Shown here: positions 9,732-16,990 of the stretch, one piece after another
Layout: each line of letters begins with the position of its first letter
How positions within the stretch are numbered: position 1 is the stretch's first letter
Origin: Psychroserpens algicola
GTDB lineage: Bacteria; Bacteroidota; Bacteroidia; Flavobacteriales; Flavobacteriaceae
Reading direction: 5' to 3'
Assembly: GCF_014526325.1 (NCBI RefSeq)
Contig: NZ_JACNMJ010000005.1
Span: forward strand, 62,001 to 126,000
Length of the DNA: 64,000 bases
Made by a program: the position numbers and the translations under genes
Notes under the pieces: model-generated
The model's database searches: none
What the model was told of the DNA's origin: nothing
The model's input: only the letters and a program-made list of their open reading frames with translations

Positions 9732-10481
9732 TTAATACCCTTGGTAAGGTCCTGCAAATGCAATATAAGACCCTGTGGTAGAATAGACTTCATTAATAAT
9801 ATGGTAATGATATTCTTCTTCTCCATCGGTATATTGTGTCGTTGATGTATGTCCGCCAGAAACATCCAAATCTGTAGGATATGTTCCTGTAGAGCTACAT
9901 TGTCTTCCATAGAGAAAAACACCATCTAATAATACACCAACTAAAGCGTCATCATCATCTGAAAATGCTTTAGGCTCTAGGTGATAATGATACACACCTG
10001 GACCAATATGAGCTCCTGTCCAGTCTAAACTGGCTGCAGCCTGATCTAATGGTCCACCTCCTTCTTGATCATTAAAAATAGAAGCGCCACTAACAGCAAT
10101 TCCTATAGTATTAAAATTTGTAGCAACAGTACTACCTGACAAATCAGGAGTAGCGTCAACAGTTAGCGTTACAGCATTATTATTACTAGACATAATTGAA
10201 GGTGTTAACTGTACATCTGGCTCTTCTCTGTAAAGTTCATGACCAACACCCCAATATACCGTCTCGTGATCTGGTAAACCTGTCGTTTCAATGACCACAT
10301 TTGAACCATCAAGATAAATGGTTGTTGCATCGGTATTGAATGCTGCAAAAGCTGCATGAAGTTCTGTTACTTCACCATCATCTCCATCATCGGTTGTGTT
10401 TGCGCTGTCATCGCTAGAACATGAAATTCCTAAAGCTAACAACATAAAAATTAAAGCTAAATTTTGAAATACATTTTTCAT
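9732..10481 (-). CDS. YHYH-domain lipoprotein
   Basis: A 249-aa protein with lipobox LGISC near residue 21, followed by an acidic Ser/Asp linker (about 22-40) and a YHYH domain. Two copies of the name-giving motif are seen: GVYHYHLEP near residue 165 and EEYHYHIINE near 228. The His-rich motif suggests metal binding, but the molecular function of this family is not established. It is the first gene of a unit with the YwqK and Sco genes and lies behind a copy of the CACAAGT/CATCTAAA element. It is a paralogue of the neighbouring gene at 10574-11707. Confidence 0.88.
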   Translation of the reverse strand: MKNVFQNLALIFMLLALGISCSSDDSANTTDDGDDGEVTELHAAFAAFNTDATTIYLDGSNVVIETTGLPDHETVYWGVGHELYREEPDVQLTPSIMSSNNNAVTLTVDATPDLSGSTVATNFNTIGIAVSGASIFNDQEGGGPLDQAAASLDWTGAHIGPGVYHYHLEPKAFSDDDDALVGVLLDGVFLYGRQCSSTGTYPTDLDVSGGHTSTTQYTDGEEEYHYHIINEVYSTTGSYIAFAGPYQGY

Positions 10482-10531
10482 AATTGGGTTTTGTTAGTTT
10501 TTTTAATCTATTGTTTAAAGTTGTTTTGTTA

Positions 10532-10560
10532 TTAGATGTGATTACAAATAAAAACTTGTG
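10532..10560 (-). promoter_or_regulatory. ECF-type promoter element, copy 5 (YHYH-YwqK-Sco unit)
   Basis: Minus strand reads CACAAGT, 15 nt, CATCTAA. Spacing is identical to the four other copies. The -10-like part lies about 50 bp before the ATG at 10481, the longest leader of the five. Confidence 0.75.
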
Positions 10561-10573
10561 CCTTATTGAAAAT

Positions 10574-11707
10574 TTAATTTCTGTTTCCACTACGTCTTCC
10601 ACCTTTTGCCAACTCTTCTTCTGTTAAAAAGTTATCATTATTGGCATCAATTTGAGAGAAATTTTCGGCTAATGGCCCTTTAGCTTCTTGCTTGGATAAT
10701 TTTCCATCTTTATTGTCATCCATTTGTTCTAGCAACTGACTAAAACTTGGACGACCTCTCTGTCCATTAGAACCTCCGCCTCTACCTTGTTTACCATGCA
10801 TTCCCGATTTTCTTTGTGTGTCTTCATTTACTTCGCCCATAAGGCAGCGACTTACATAAGGAAACTCATTGGTGATAAGATACATGTATGAGCCATTAAT
10901 TGTAATTCCGTTGCATTCATCTAAATCACCATAACCTTCAACATATTCGAAATCTGAAGTAAAAGTTCCATCGTGATGTCCTCCAACTGAAATATCTAAA
11001 GAGGTATGAGGATTTTCATACGAACAATCTTCACCCTCGCGATTACCGTCAAGGGCTTTATAACTTGGCTTATAGGCGCCACTTTTTGAGTAATACATAG
11101 GAAAACCATCATGCGCAAAACCCACATGAACTAAATCTTCAGTAGAGTCAACAGATTCAATAATTGAAGTTGGTGAGCCATGATAGTGGTATTCGCCAGT
11201 AGGTTGCACATGTGCATGATTAAAATCTAAACCTAAATCGATAATATCTTGCAATGCCTCTACACGATAATTCTCTCCTGTATCACAAACAACAACTTCG
11301 GCTGTTCCTGGTTCAAATTTCACACCATTTAAAGCAATACCAGGCTCTCGTATCCACTGAGGTTCTCCTTTATATTTTGGATTTACAGGAAATGTATAGG
11401 TCTTATTTTGTTCAGAAATCGTATTAGGATTTCCTGGATTAGGAAATGTTCCTGTATTATGATTTGGCAACGAATTGGTTACCATAGTTCGTGTATCACC
11501 AGAAACGGTAACCACAGTTTTTGTACCAAAACCTGGATTATTGAGTTCATAACTTCCAAAATAATCTTGGTGTTCCTTAGTCAAAACTTCATCCTCATGC
11601 GAATGACTTCCTAATCCATCATGGCTATGAGATTTAGATTTTTTACTACTATTACAACTCAATACCATACTGGCAATTAAAGTTGTTATTAAAAATTTAT
11701 GTTTCAT
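10574..11707 (-). CDS. YHYH lipoprotein with C-terminal EF-hand pair and His-rich N-terminus
   Basis: A 377-aa protein. After a lipobox (MVLSC near residue 18) comes a His-rich segment, SKSHSHDGLGSHSHEDE. The YHYH domain follows, with GEYHYHGSP near residue 165 and GFAHDGFPMYY after it; the second YHYH motif of its paralogue is not conserved. A Gly-rich linker leads to two EF-hands, DDNKDGKLSKQE and DANNDNFLTEEE, near the C-terminus. These suggest Ca2+ binding plus a transition-metal site; this is inference. ATG at 11707 is used; the TTG two codons upstream is less likely. It starts 16 bp after the EF-hand gene at 11724, so the two share a transcript. Confidence 0.88.
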   Translation of the reverse strand: MKHKFLITTLIASMVLSCNSSKKSKSHSHDGLGSHSHEDEVLTKEHQDYFGSYELNNPGFGTKTVVTVSGDTRTMVTNSLPNHNTGTFPNPGNPNTISEQNKTYTFPVNPKYKGEPQWIREPGIALNGVKFEPGTAEVVVCDTGENYRVEALQDIIDLGLDFNHAHVQPTGEYHYHGSPTSIIESVDSTEDLVHVGFAHDGFPMYYSKSGAYKPSYKALDGNREGEDCSYENPHTSLDISVGGHHDGTFTSDFEYVEGYGDLDECNGITINGSYMYLITNEFPYVSRCLMGEVNEDTQRKSGMHGKQGRGGGSNGQRGRPSFSQLLEQMDDNKDGKLSKQEAKGPLAENFSQIDANNDNFLTEEELAKGGRRSGNRN

Positions 11708-11723
11708 TTTCAATTCTAAAATA

Positions 11724-12239
11724 TTAATCCCTTTTTCTTCGTTTTGGTTTCTCTTTTGTAGCGTAAAACACTTTCAATTCATCTAAATCAAGTTCGTTAT
11801 CTTGATTGGTGTCAATGTCTTTAAAATTTTCTATCAAATCACGTTTATTTTTAGCGGCGACTTCCAACTCATTTAAAGTTCCATCATTATTATCATCAAC
11901 AGTTTTGATGATGTTTTCTGCTGAAATCTGCTTAGGCTTTTTATTGTTTAAAGACGCTTTTAACTCATCTAAATCAATGACATCATCTCCGTTTGCATCA
12001 ATATCATCGAAATCTTCTGATATTTTACCGCGTTTATCCTTAGATGCTTCATCTCTATCGATGACCTCATCTTTATTAGTATCTAATAATGATAGGATTT
12101 CAGAAGCGTCGGGTTTTGAATTTCTTTGTTGCCCTCTTCCCTGACCTCGACCTCCTCCAGGAGGACCTTGAGCGTACACGCCAATAGTTAGCAGTGTTAT
12201 AAATAGGCTAAGTTTTAATTGTAATGTGCTGGTTTTCAT
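11724..12239 (-). CDS. Exported protein with four EF-hands
   Basis: A 171-aa protein with signal peptide ending near VYAQ and a Gly/Arg/Gln-rich segment (GPPGGGRGQGRGQQ). Four EF-hand loops follow: DTNKDEVIDRDE, DANGDDVIDLDE, DDNNDGTLNELE and DTNQDNELDLDE. The tail is basic. It probably binds Ca2+ outside the cytoplasm. An in-frame ATG exists at 12257, but the -10-like element of the upstream promoter ends at 12263, so transcription would begin at about 12256; the ATG at 12239 is therefore chosen. First gene of the unit with the YHYH/EF-hand gene. Confidence 0.88.
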   Translation of the reverse strand: MKTSTLQLKLSLFITLLTIGVYAQGPPGGGRGQGRGQQRNSKPDASEILSLLDTNKDEVIDRDEASKDKRGKISEDFDDIDANGDDVIDLDELKASLNNKKPKQISAENIIKTVDDNNDGTLNELEVAAKNKRDLIENFKDIDTNQDNELDLDELKVFYATKEKPKRRKRD

Positions 12240-12262
12240 TTTATATTTTTTTTGCATAATGT

Positions 12263-12292
12263 TTTAGATGCGTTAGTAGTAAAAAACTTGTG
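12263..12292 (-). promoter_or_regulatory. ECF-type promoter element, copy 4 (EF-hand/YHYH unit)
   Basis: Minus strand reads CACAAGTTTTTTAC, then CATCTAAA, with 15 nt between CAAGT and CATCTAAA. It ends 23 bp before the ATG at 12239. Confidence 0.8.
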
Positions 12293-12412
12293 TTCAAACT
12301 GAAAAAATTGATAATATATACTTCAACTATTTTTCAATCCTATATTTTACTTTTATATAGTTCTTAATCTTGGTTTTCATTATACTGAGAGTCATAATTT
12401 TAAAAGAAAAAA

Positions 12413-12438
12413 GCTCCATGAAGTTTATTTCATGAAGC
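12413..12438 (-). terminator. Terminator after the small EF-hand gene
   Basis: On the minus strand GCTTCATGAA pairs with TTCATGGAGC (one G-U pair) around a 6-nt loop, followed by six T. It isolates the small EF-hand gene from the next unit. The rest of the 250-bp gap 12258-12507 is AT-rich and holds promoter copy 4. Confidence 0.75.
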
Positions 12439-12507
12439 CTTTAACTACTAACCAATCAAAATCAATAATTTTTGGACTAACTCAAATTCTTGTTTTTTTT
12501 AAGGTTT

Positions 12508-12792
12508 TTAATTACGTTCTCGTCTTTGAGGTTTAGGTGCTTTTTTAAATTCTTCTTCTGTGATAAATCCATCTTCATCAGTATCCACCTTAGCAAAATC
12601 TTCTTTTAAAGGTCCCTTAAGTTCGCTTTTTGAAAGTTTGCCATCTTCATTTTTATCCATTTCTTTAAGTAACTCGCTAAATGTTGGAGGTTCTTTTCGT
12701 TCTTTTCTATCTTGCGGTTGTCCGAAAGATATATTTGAAATCATCATAATTCCGAATACTACTACTGCTGTTTTAAACCCGTTGCTTTTCAT
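12508..12792 (-). CDS. Small exported protein with one EF-hand pair
   Basis: A 94-aa protein with a signal peptide (to about residue 25, SFGQ) and two EF-hand loops, DKNEDGKLSKSE and DTDEDGFITEEE, then a basic tail. The mature part matches the C-terminal domain of the YHYH/EF-hand protein almost position for position (FSELLKEMDKNEDGKLSKSE against FSQLLEQMDDNKDGKLSKQE). So one exists as a free domain and one as a fused domain in the same regulon. It is a single-gene unit between its own promoter copy and terminator. Function beyond likely Ca2+ binding is unknown. Confidence 0.88.
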   Translation of the reverse strand: MKSNGFKTAVVVFGIMMISNISFGQPQDRKERKEPPTFSELLKEMDKNEDGKLSKSELKGPLKEDFAKVDTDEDGFITEEEFKKAPKPQRRERN

Positions 12793-12816
12793 GTTTTAAG
12801 TTTTAAGTTATATACC

Positions 12817-12846
12817 TTTAGATGTACTTATGCTTCTAAACTTGTG
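12817..12846 (-). promoter_or_regulatory. ECF-type promoter element, copy 3 (small EF-hand gene)
   Basis: Minus strand reads CACAAGT, 15 nt, CATCTAAA; ends 24 bp before the ATG at 12792. Confidence 0.8.
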
Positions 12847-12875
12847 CCTGTCTTTGTTAAATAAATCACAAAAAA

Positions 12876-12900
12876 AAGACCTTCAAAATTTGAAAGTCTT
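12876..12900 (-). terminator. Terminator after the Spy-like gene of the second ECF module
   Basis: Minus strand AAGACTTTCAA pairs with TTGAAGGTCTT (11 bp, one G-U pair) around ATT, followed by a run of T. Confidence 0.75.
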
Positions 12901-12920
12901 AAAATACTTTTAGTGCTATT

Positions 12921-13421
12921 TTAATTATTGCGTGGTGGTCTATGTCCTCCAACTTCTCCTGGAGGAGGCGGTCCTTCTCCTCGCTCTCCTTGCCTTAGGG
13001 CATCCATTATAATCATCTTGAATTTTTCCTTTTGTTTGTCATCAGATAACTCCTGAATCATCTTAAAATGAGAAAAGACTTCTTTATCCTTTTCCTTTTC
13101 CTTGTCACAAATTAAAGAGGTTATAGAATCTATAACAGCATCACTTACTGCATCTTCAGACAGTTTACTAAACAGTTCATCCTTAAGATTTTTGACATCG
13201 TCATTTAAACGTACAATAGTTTCATGATGCCCTACACTATTTTCTCTAAATTGGGCAATTTGCTCTTCGTTAAACCCAAGTTCTTTTACAATAAAGTTTT
13301 TATCTTTTTGTTTGCTATGTCCTTTTTTACTCTTGCCTTTTCCAATATAATTAAATAGAAAAAAACCATTAACTATAATTAAAAAGAAAAGTAAAACGTA
13401 CAGAATTGTATTTTTTTTCAT
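12921..13421 (-). CDS. Spy/CpxP-like membrane-anchored protein, putative metal or stress sensor
   Basis: A 166-aa protein with an N-terminal transmembrane anchor (about residues 6-25) and a mainly helical, charged extracytoplasmic part. KELGFNEEQIAQFRENSVGHHETIVRLNDDVKNL resembles the LTxxQ-type helices of the Spy/CpxP/CnrX group, which includes heavy-metal sensors next to ECF sigma genes. The C-terminus is Pro/Gly/His-rich (GPPPPGEVGGHRPPRNN). ATG at 13421 is preferred over the TTG two codons earlier. It starts 2 bp after the one-TM gene, so the two are coupled. A sensing role is inferred from this context. Confidence 0.8.
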   Translation of the reverse strand: MKKNTILYVLLFFLIIVNGFFLFNYIGKGKSKKGHSKQKDKNFIVKELGFNEEQIAQFRENSVGHHETIVRLNDDVKNLKDELFSKLSEDAVSDAVIDSITSLICDKEKEKDKEVFSHFKMIQELSDDKQKEKFKMIIMDALRQGERGEGPPPPGEVGGHRPPRNN

Positions 13422-13423
13422 AA

Positions 13424-13720
13424 TCAATATAATATTGAGGATTCGCTACTTGTTGACAACCCATAAGATTCTGCAAAAGTATTTACAGTCTCATCATAAG
13501 TAGTTTCTTGTAAGTTATTAAAAGCCATTATATTTAAAACAACAACACAAACCAAAGTCGCCAGTTGCAACTTAGGCGTAAACCATGACCAGGTTTTATC
13601 TTGTATATCTTCAGAGGCATTACGAATGCGATGCATGACCTTTTCCTTTAAAAAAGGAGACACTTCAGCTTCTTCAATAAAGTCAACCGAATTCAATGTA
13701 TTTTTAACTCTTTTATTCAT
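13424..13720 (-). CDS. Small one-TM protein of the second ECF module, possible anti-sigma factor
   Basis: A 98-aa protein (104 aa if the ATG at 13738 is used). It has a charged N-terminal part with SPFLKEKVMHRI, a single transmembrane helix near residues 53-70 and a short extracytoplasmic tail. No known anti-sigma motif is present; the role is inferred from position directly after the sigma gene and from the parallel layout at 5.6-7.2 kb. The promoter's -10-like element ends at 13748, so a start at 13738 would leave almost no leader; ATG 13720 gives a leader like those of the other units. This choice is a judgement. Confidence 0.68.
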   Translation of the reverse strand: MNKRVKNTLNSVDFIEEAEVSPFLKEKVMHRIRNASEDIQDKTWSWFTPKLQLATLVCVVVLNIMAFNNLQETTYDETVNTFAESYGLSTSSESSILY

Positions 13721-13747
13721 TTCTACATTAAGTTTCATAAGTATGTC

Positions 13748-13777
13748 TTTAGATGTAATAATTAAAAAAAACTTGTG
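13748..13777 (-). promoter_or_regulatory. ECF-type promoter element, copy 2 (one-TM/Spy-like unit)
   Basis: Minus strand reads CACAAGTTTTTTTTAA, then CATCTAAA, with 15 nt between CAAGT and CATCTAAA. Confidence 0.8.
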
Positions 13778-14356
13778 TTACATTTCATTTTTATAAAAAT
13801 TTTCCAGAACACTTTGCAGGTTCTTTTTTGCTCTAAACATGATAGATTCTACTGAAGATAAGCTTCGTTGTGTAATTTCAGAAATTTCCTGATAACTTTT
13901 ACCATCAATTTTATGAAGCGTAAAAACAACCGACTGATTTTCAGGCAGGTTATTTATAGCTTTAAACAACGTTTCATTCAATTCTTTATGTTCTAACAGT
14001 ATTCCAGGGTGATTTATTTCAGTAAAATAATTTGTTTTATCCATCGGAATCGCATTTCCAGTTATAGATTGCAAAAAAGCAAATCGCTTTTTAGTATTTC
14101 GTTTTCTGATAAATTCTAAACATTTATTTGTTGTAATTCTGTAAATCCATGTCGATAATTTTGAATCACCTTTAAATTTTGAAATCGAATTAAAAACTTC
14201 AATAAATACATCTTGCGCTATATCTTCAGCATCCTCTTTATTAGGCACAAAAGAAATACACGTACTAAAAACTTTTTGTTGATAATCGTCCAAAAGCTGA
14301 CTGTAAGCCATTGGGCTTTTCAATTTTAGTTCCTCTATAAATTTAGTTTCAGTCAA
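13778..14356 (-). CDS. ECF-type RNA polymerase sigma factor
   Basis: A 192-aa ECF sigma factor. Region 2 (about residues 15-85) includes EDAEDIAQDVFIEVFNSISKFKGDSKLSTWIYRITTNKCLEFIRKR split over the core and -10 reading helices; region 4 (about 128-185) includes LPENQSVVFTLHKIDG and the helix-turn-helix KSYQEISEITQRSLSSVESIMFRAKKNL. The start appears to be TTG at 14356: the TETKFIEELKLKSPMAYSQLL beginning is typical of the family and the first in-frame ATG would remove it. It is preceded by its own copy of the shared promoter element, so it probably activates itself and the four units downstream. Confidence 0.93.
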   Translation of the reverse strand: MTETKFIEELKLKSPMAYSQLLDDYQQKVFSTCISFVPNKEDAEDIAQDVFIEVFNSISKFKGDSKLSTWIYRITTNKCLEFIRKRNTKKRFAFLQSITGNAIPMDKTNYFTEINHPGILLEHKELNETLFKAINNLPENQSVVFTLHKIDGKSYQEISEITQRSLSSVESIMFRAKKNLQSVLENFYKNEM

Positions 14357-14382
14357 AAAAAAGGTGGTTAAATACTAATAGG

Positions 14383-14412
14383 TTTAGATGCGGTTCTAAA
14401 TAAAAACTTGCG
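14383..14412 (-). promoter_or_regulatory. ECF-type promoter element, copy 1 (sigma gene itself)
   Basis: Minus strand reads CGCAAGT, 15 nt, CATCTAAA. It has one change from the CACAAGT of the other copies. It ends 26 bp before the TTG start, giving a leader of about 20 nt. Confidence 0.78.
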
Positions 14413-14479
14413 CTACATATTATTTTTTTTGAAAAGATAAGACTTTATGAGAAACCTATAAATATCTCAACTTTTAATG

Positions 14480-14487
14480 TACCTTTG
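14480..14487 (+). promoter_or_regulatory. -7 box TACCTTTG before the methyltransferase gene
   Basis: Perfect TAnnTTTG match ending 18 bp before the ATG at 14506. Confidence 0.55.
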
Positions 14488-14505
14488 CATGCTTAATTTT
14501 TTATA

Positions 14506-15720
14506 ATGCGTTTACACAGAAACTTATGCTTTGCTGTTATTGATGGTTTAACACTCATTTTTAACGAAGGAAAGTACGCCGACAAAGTCATTCAACAACT
14601 TCTAAAACGGGATAAACGTTGGGGAAGTCGTGATCGTGCGTTTGTTGCTGAAACCACCTACGATATCGTACGTTGGAAACGGTTATATGCTGAAATCGCT
14701 GAAGTAAAAGCACCTTTCGATAGAGATAATTTATGGCGTATTTTTGCAGTTTGGGCTACATTAAGAGGTATTAAATTACCCGACTGGAAATATTTTGAAC
14801 ACACACCTCAACGTAAAATTAAAGGGCGTTTTGATGAATTAACTCAAACAAGAAAATTCAAAGAAGCCATTCCAGATTGGTTGGATGAACTCGGCGTTAA
14901 AGAGTTAGGAACAGCGATATGGTCTAAAGAAATTGCTGCTTTAAACGAACAGGCTGATGTTATCTTAAGAGTAAATACCTTAAAAACAACCAAAGATAAT
15001 TTACAATCGCTTTTATTTGACGATGGTATTGAAACCGAAAGCATTAAAGGCTATCCTAATGCCCTTAAACTAAAAGAAAGAGCTAACGTATTTCAAACGG
15101 AAGCGTTTAAAAACGGCTTCTTTGAAGTGCAGGATGCTTCTTCACAATTAGTGGCAGAGTTTTTGGATGTAAAACCAGGAATGAGAGTTGTTGATACTTG
15201 TGCTGGAGCTGGTGGTAAAACACTACATATTGCTTCTTTAATGGAAAATAAAGGGCAAATTATCGCCTTAGATATTTATGCCAATAAATTGAACGAACTT
15301 AAACGTAGAGCAAAACGTAATGGAGCGTTTAATATTGAAACACGACCAATAGAATCTACTAAAGTTGTAAAAAAACTATACGATAAAGCCGATAGAGTAT
15401 TAATTGATGCGCCATGTTCTGGATTAGGTGTTATTAGACGAAATCCGGATGCTAAATGGAAATTACAACCTGAATTTATTGAAACCATTAAAATAACTCA
15501 ACAGGAAATACTACAACAATATTCGAGAATTGTAAAGCCTGGCGGACAGTTAGTATATGCGACGTGTTCTATTCTCCCTTCGGAAAACAAAAACCAAGTT
15601 GACACTTTCTTAACAACAGATTTAGGAAAAGAGTTTACCTTTGTAAAAGACAAAAGTATTTTGTCACATAAATCTGGTTATGACGGATTTTATATGGCGC
15701 TATTAGAAAAGAAAAAATAA
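14506..15720 (+). CDS. RsmB-like rRNA cytosine-C5 methyltransferase (NOL1/NOP2/Sun family)
   Basis: A 404-aa SAM-dependent RNA m5C methyltransferase. The N-terminal part (about 1-135) resembles an RNA-binding domain. The catalytic domain shows the SAM loop DTCAGAGGKT near residue 229, the catalytic-site motif DAPCSGLGVIRRNPD near 302, and the YATCSILPSEN motif with the nucleophilic cysteine near 352. The most likely substrate is 16S rRNA, as for RsmB, but other family members act on tRNA or different rRNA positions, so the exact target is open. It has its own promoter box and is followed 7 bp later by the endonuclease gene, which may be read from the same transcript. Confidence 0.92.
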   Translation: MRLHRNLCFAVIDGLTLIFNEGKYADKVIQQLLKRDKRWGSRDRAFVAETTYDIVRWKRLYAEIAEVKAPFDRDNLWRIFAVWATLRGIKLPDWKYFEHTPQRKIKGRFDELTQTRKFKEAIPDWLDELGVKELGTAIWSKEIAALNEQADVILRVNTLKTTKDNLQSLLFDDGIETESIKGYPNALKLKERANVFQTEAFKNGFFEVQDASSQLVAEFLDVKPGMRVVDTCAGAGGKTLHIASLMENKGQIIALDIYANKLNELKRRAKRNGAFNIETRPIESTKVVKKLYDKADRVLIDAPCSGLGVIRRNPDAKWKLQPEFIETIKITQQEILQQYSRIVKPGGQLVYATCSILPSENKNQVDTFLTTDLGKEFTFVKDKSILSHKSGYDGFYMALLEKKK

Positions 15721-15727
15721 GATTACT

Positions 15728-16867
15728 ATGAAACACATCTACTTTATAATTACAGTATTAATTACTACTACATTAGCTGCTCAAGTTCCTACAGGATACT
15801 ACAGCTCTGCTACCGGAACTGGCTTCACTCTAAAAACACAGCTAAAAGAGATTATTGATAATAGTGATGACGGACTTACAAATGAATATCTCGCTCTAGA
15901 TTTAGGATATAGTGCACTTTACGATACATTTCAAAACTCTGATGTCGATTTGTATTATGAAAATAATGGAACCTTATTAGACATGTACTCTGAAAGAGTT
16001 ATCCAAAACCCAGATAACACTAACACAAATCTTCCTGATGCCTATGAGTATACTTATGGTGTTAATCAAGATGATGGTACTTTAGGAACTGCCGAAGGTC
16101 AACGTTATAACAGAGAGCACACCATTCCTCAATCGTCTTTTAACAGTGGATCTCCAATGCGTAATGATGCTCACTTTGTAATTCCATCTGATAAATATGT
16201 AAATGCACAACGTGGAAATTTACCATATGGTATCGTTAATACATCATTACAACATGACGAATATTCTAACGGAAGTTTAAGAGGAGAAAACATTAATTCA
16301 GGTGTAGTTGCTGGTTATTCAGGAGATGTATTTGAGCCTATTGATGAATTTAAAGGAGACATTGCAAGACTATACTTTTTCTTTGTAACACGTTACGAAG
16401 ATCAAATGACAGGTTTTAACTACGTCATGTTTGACGGCTCAGCAAGTCAGGCCATTGACCAACCTTTTTTAGATATGCTCTACGATTGGCACGTTAATGA
16501 TCCTGTTTCTCAAAGAGAACTTGACAGAAATAATGCCATATTTGCGCAGCAAAATAACAGAAACCCTTTTATTGACAACCCGCAATTTGTTTTTGATATC
16601 TGGCAAAGTACGTTATCTGTAAATGAAATTGAAGCTTTAGAGGCGGTAAAAATGTATCCAAATCCAGCTAACGGGAATGAAGTTACTATCGAATCAAACT
16701 ATGATTTAAATGTCGAAGTTTATGATGTTCTTGGTAAAAAGATTACCATTCAAAAGATTACCTCTAATCAAAAGAAATTAAATATCTCAACATTATCGAG
16801 AGGTGTTTATTTAGTAAAATTAAATTCGGAAAACGGAAGTATCATAAAAAAATTAATCAAACAGTAA
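15728..16867 (+). CDS. Secreted endonuclease I family nuclease with T9SS sorting domain
   Basis: A 379-aa secreted nuclease. A signal peptide (MKHIYFIITVLITTTLAAQ) is followed by an EndA/NucM-type domain with the catalytic histidine in REHTIPQSSF near residues 130-140, then SPMRNDAHFVIPSDKYVNAQRGNLPYG, which provides the family's Asn and metal-site residues. The last 80 residues, beginning at MYPNPANGNEVTIES and ending in KKLIKQ, are a type A T9SS C-terminal domain, so the enzyme should be exported across the outer membrane. It probably degrades extracellular DNA for nutrients. A strong terminator follows. Confidence 0.93.
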   Translation: MKHIYFIITVLITTTLAAQVPTGYYSSATGTGFTLKTQLKEIIDNSDDGLTNEYLALDLGYSALYDTFQNSDVDLYYENNGTLLDMYSERVIQNPDNTNTNLPDAYEYTYGVNQDDGTLGTAEGQRYNREHTIPQSSFNSGSPMRNDAHFVIPSDKYVNAQRGNLPYGIVNTSLQHDEYSNGSLRGENINSGVVAGYSGDVFEPIDEFKGDIARLYFFFVTRYEDQMTGFNYVMFDGSASQAIDQPFLDMLYDWHVNDPVSQRELDRNNAIFAQQNNRNPFIDNPQFVFDIWQSTLSVNEIEALEAVKMYPNPANGNEVTIESNYDLNVEVYDVLGKKITIQKITSNQKKLNISTLSRGVYLVKLNSENGSIIKKLIKQ

Positions 16868-16889
16868 TACAACCTGTTTCATATCAACA

Positions 16890-16919
16890 AAAAAGCGACG
16901 TTATTGGGTCGCTTTTTTT
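16890..16919 (+). terminator. Intrinsic terminator after the endonuclease gene
   Basis: Perfect 10-bp stem AAAAAGCGAC/GTCGCTTTTT with an 8-nt loop and a T run, 22 bp after the stop codon. Confidence 0.8.
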
Positions 16920-16990
16920 GTTAGTTAATAAATCGTGAATAACTCATAATTTTCAATCTGATTATCTTAATAAATTACATTGAAAAAATG

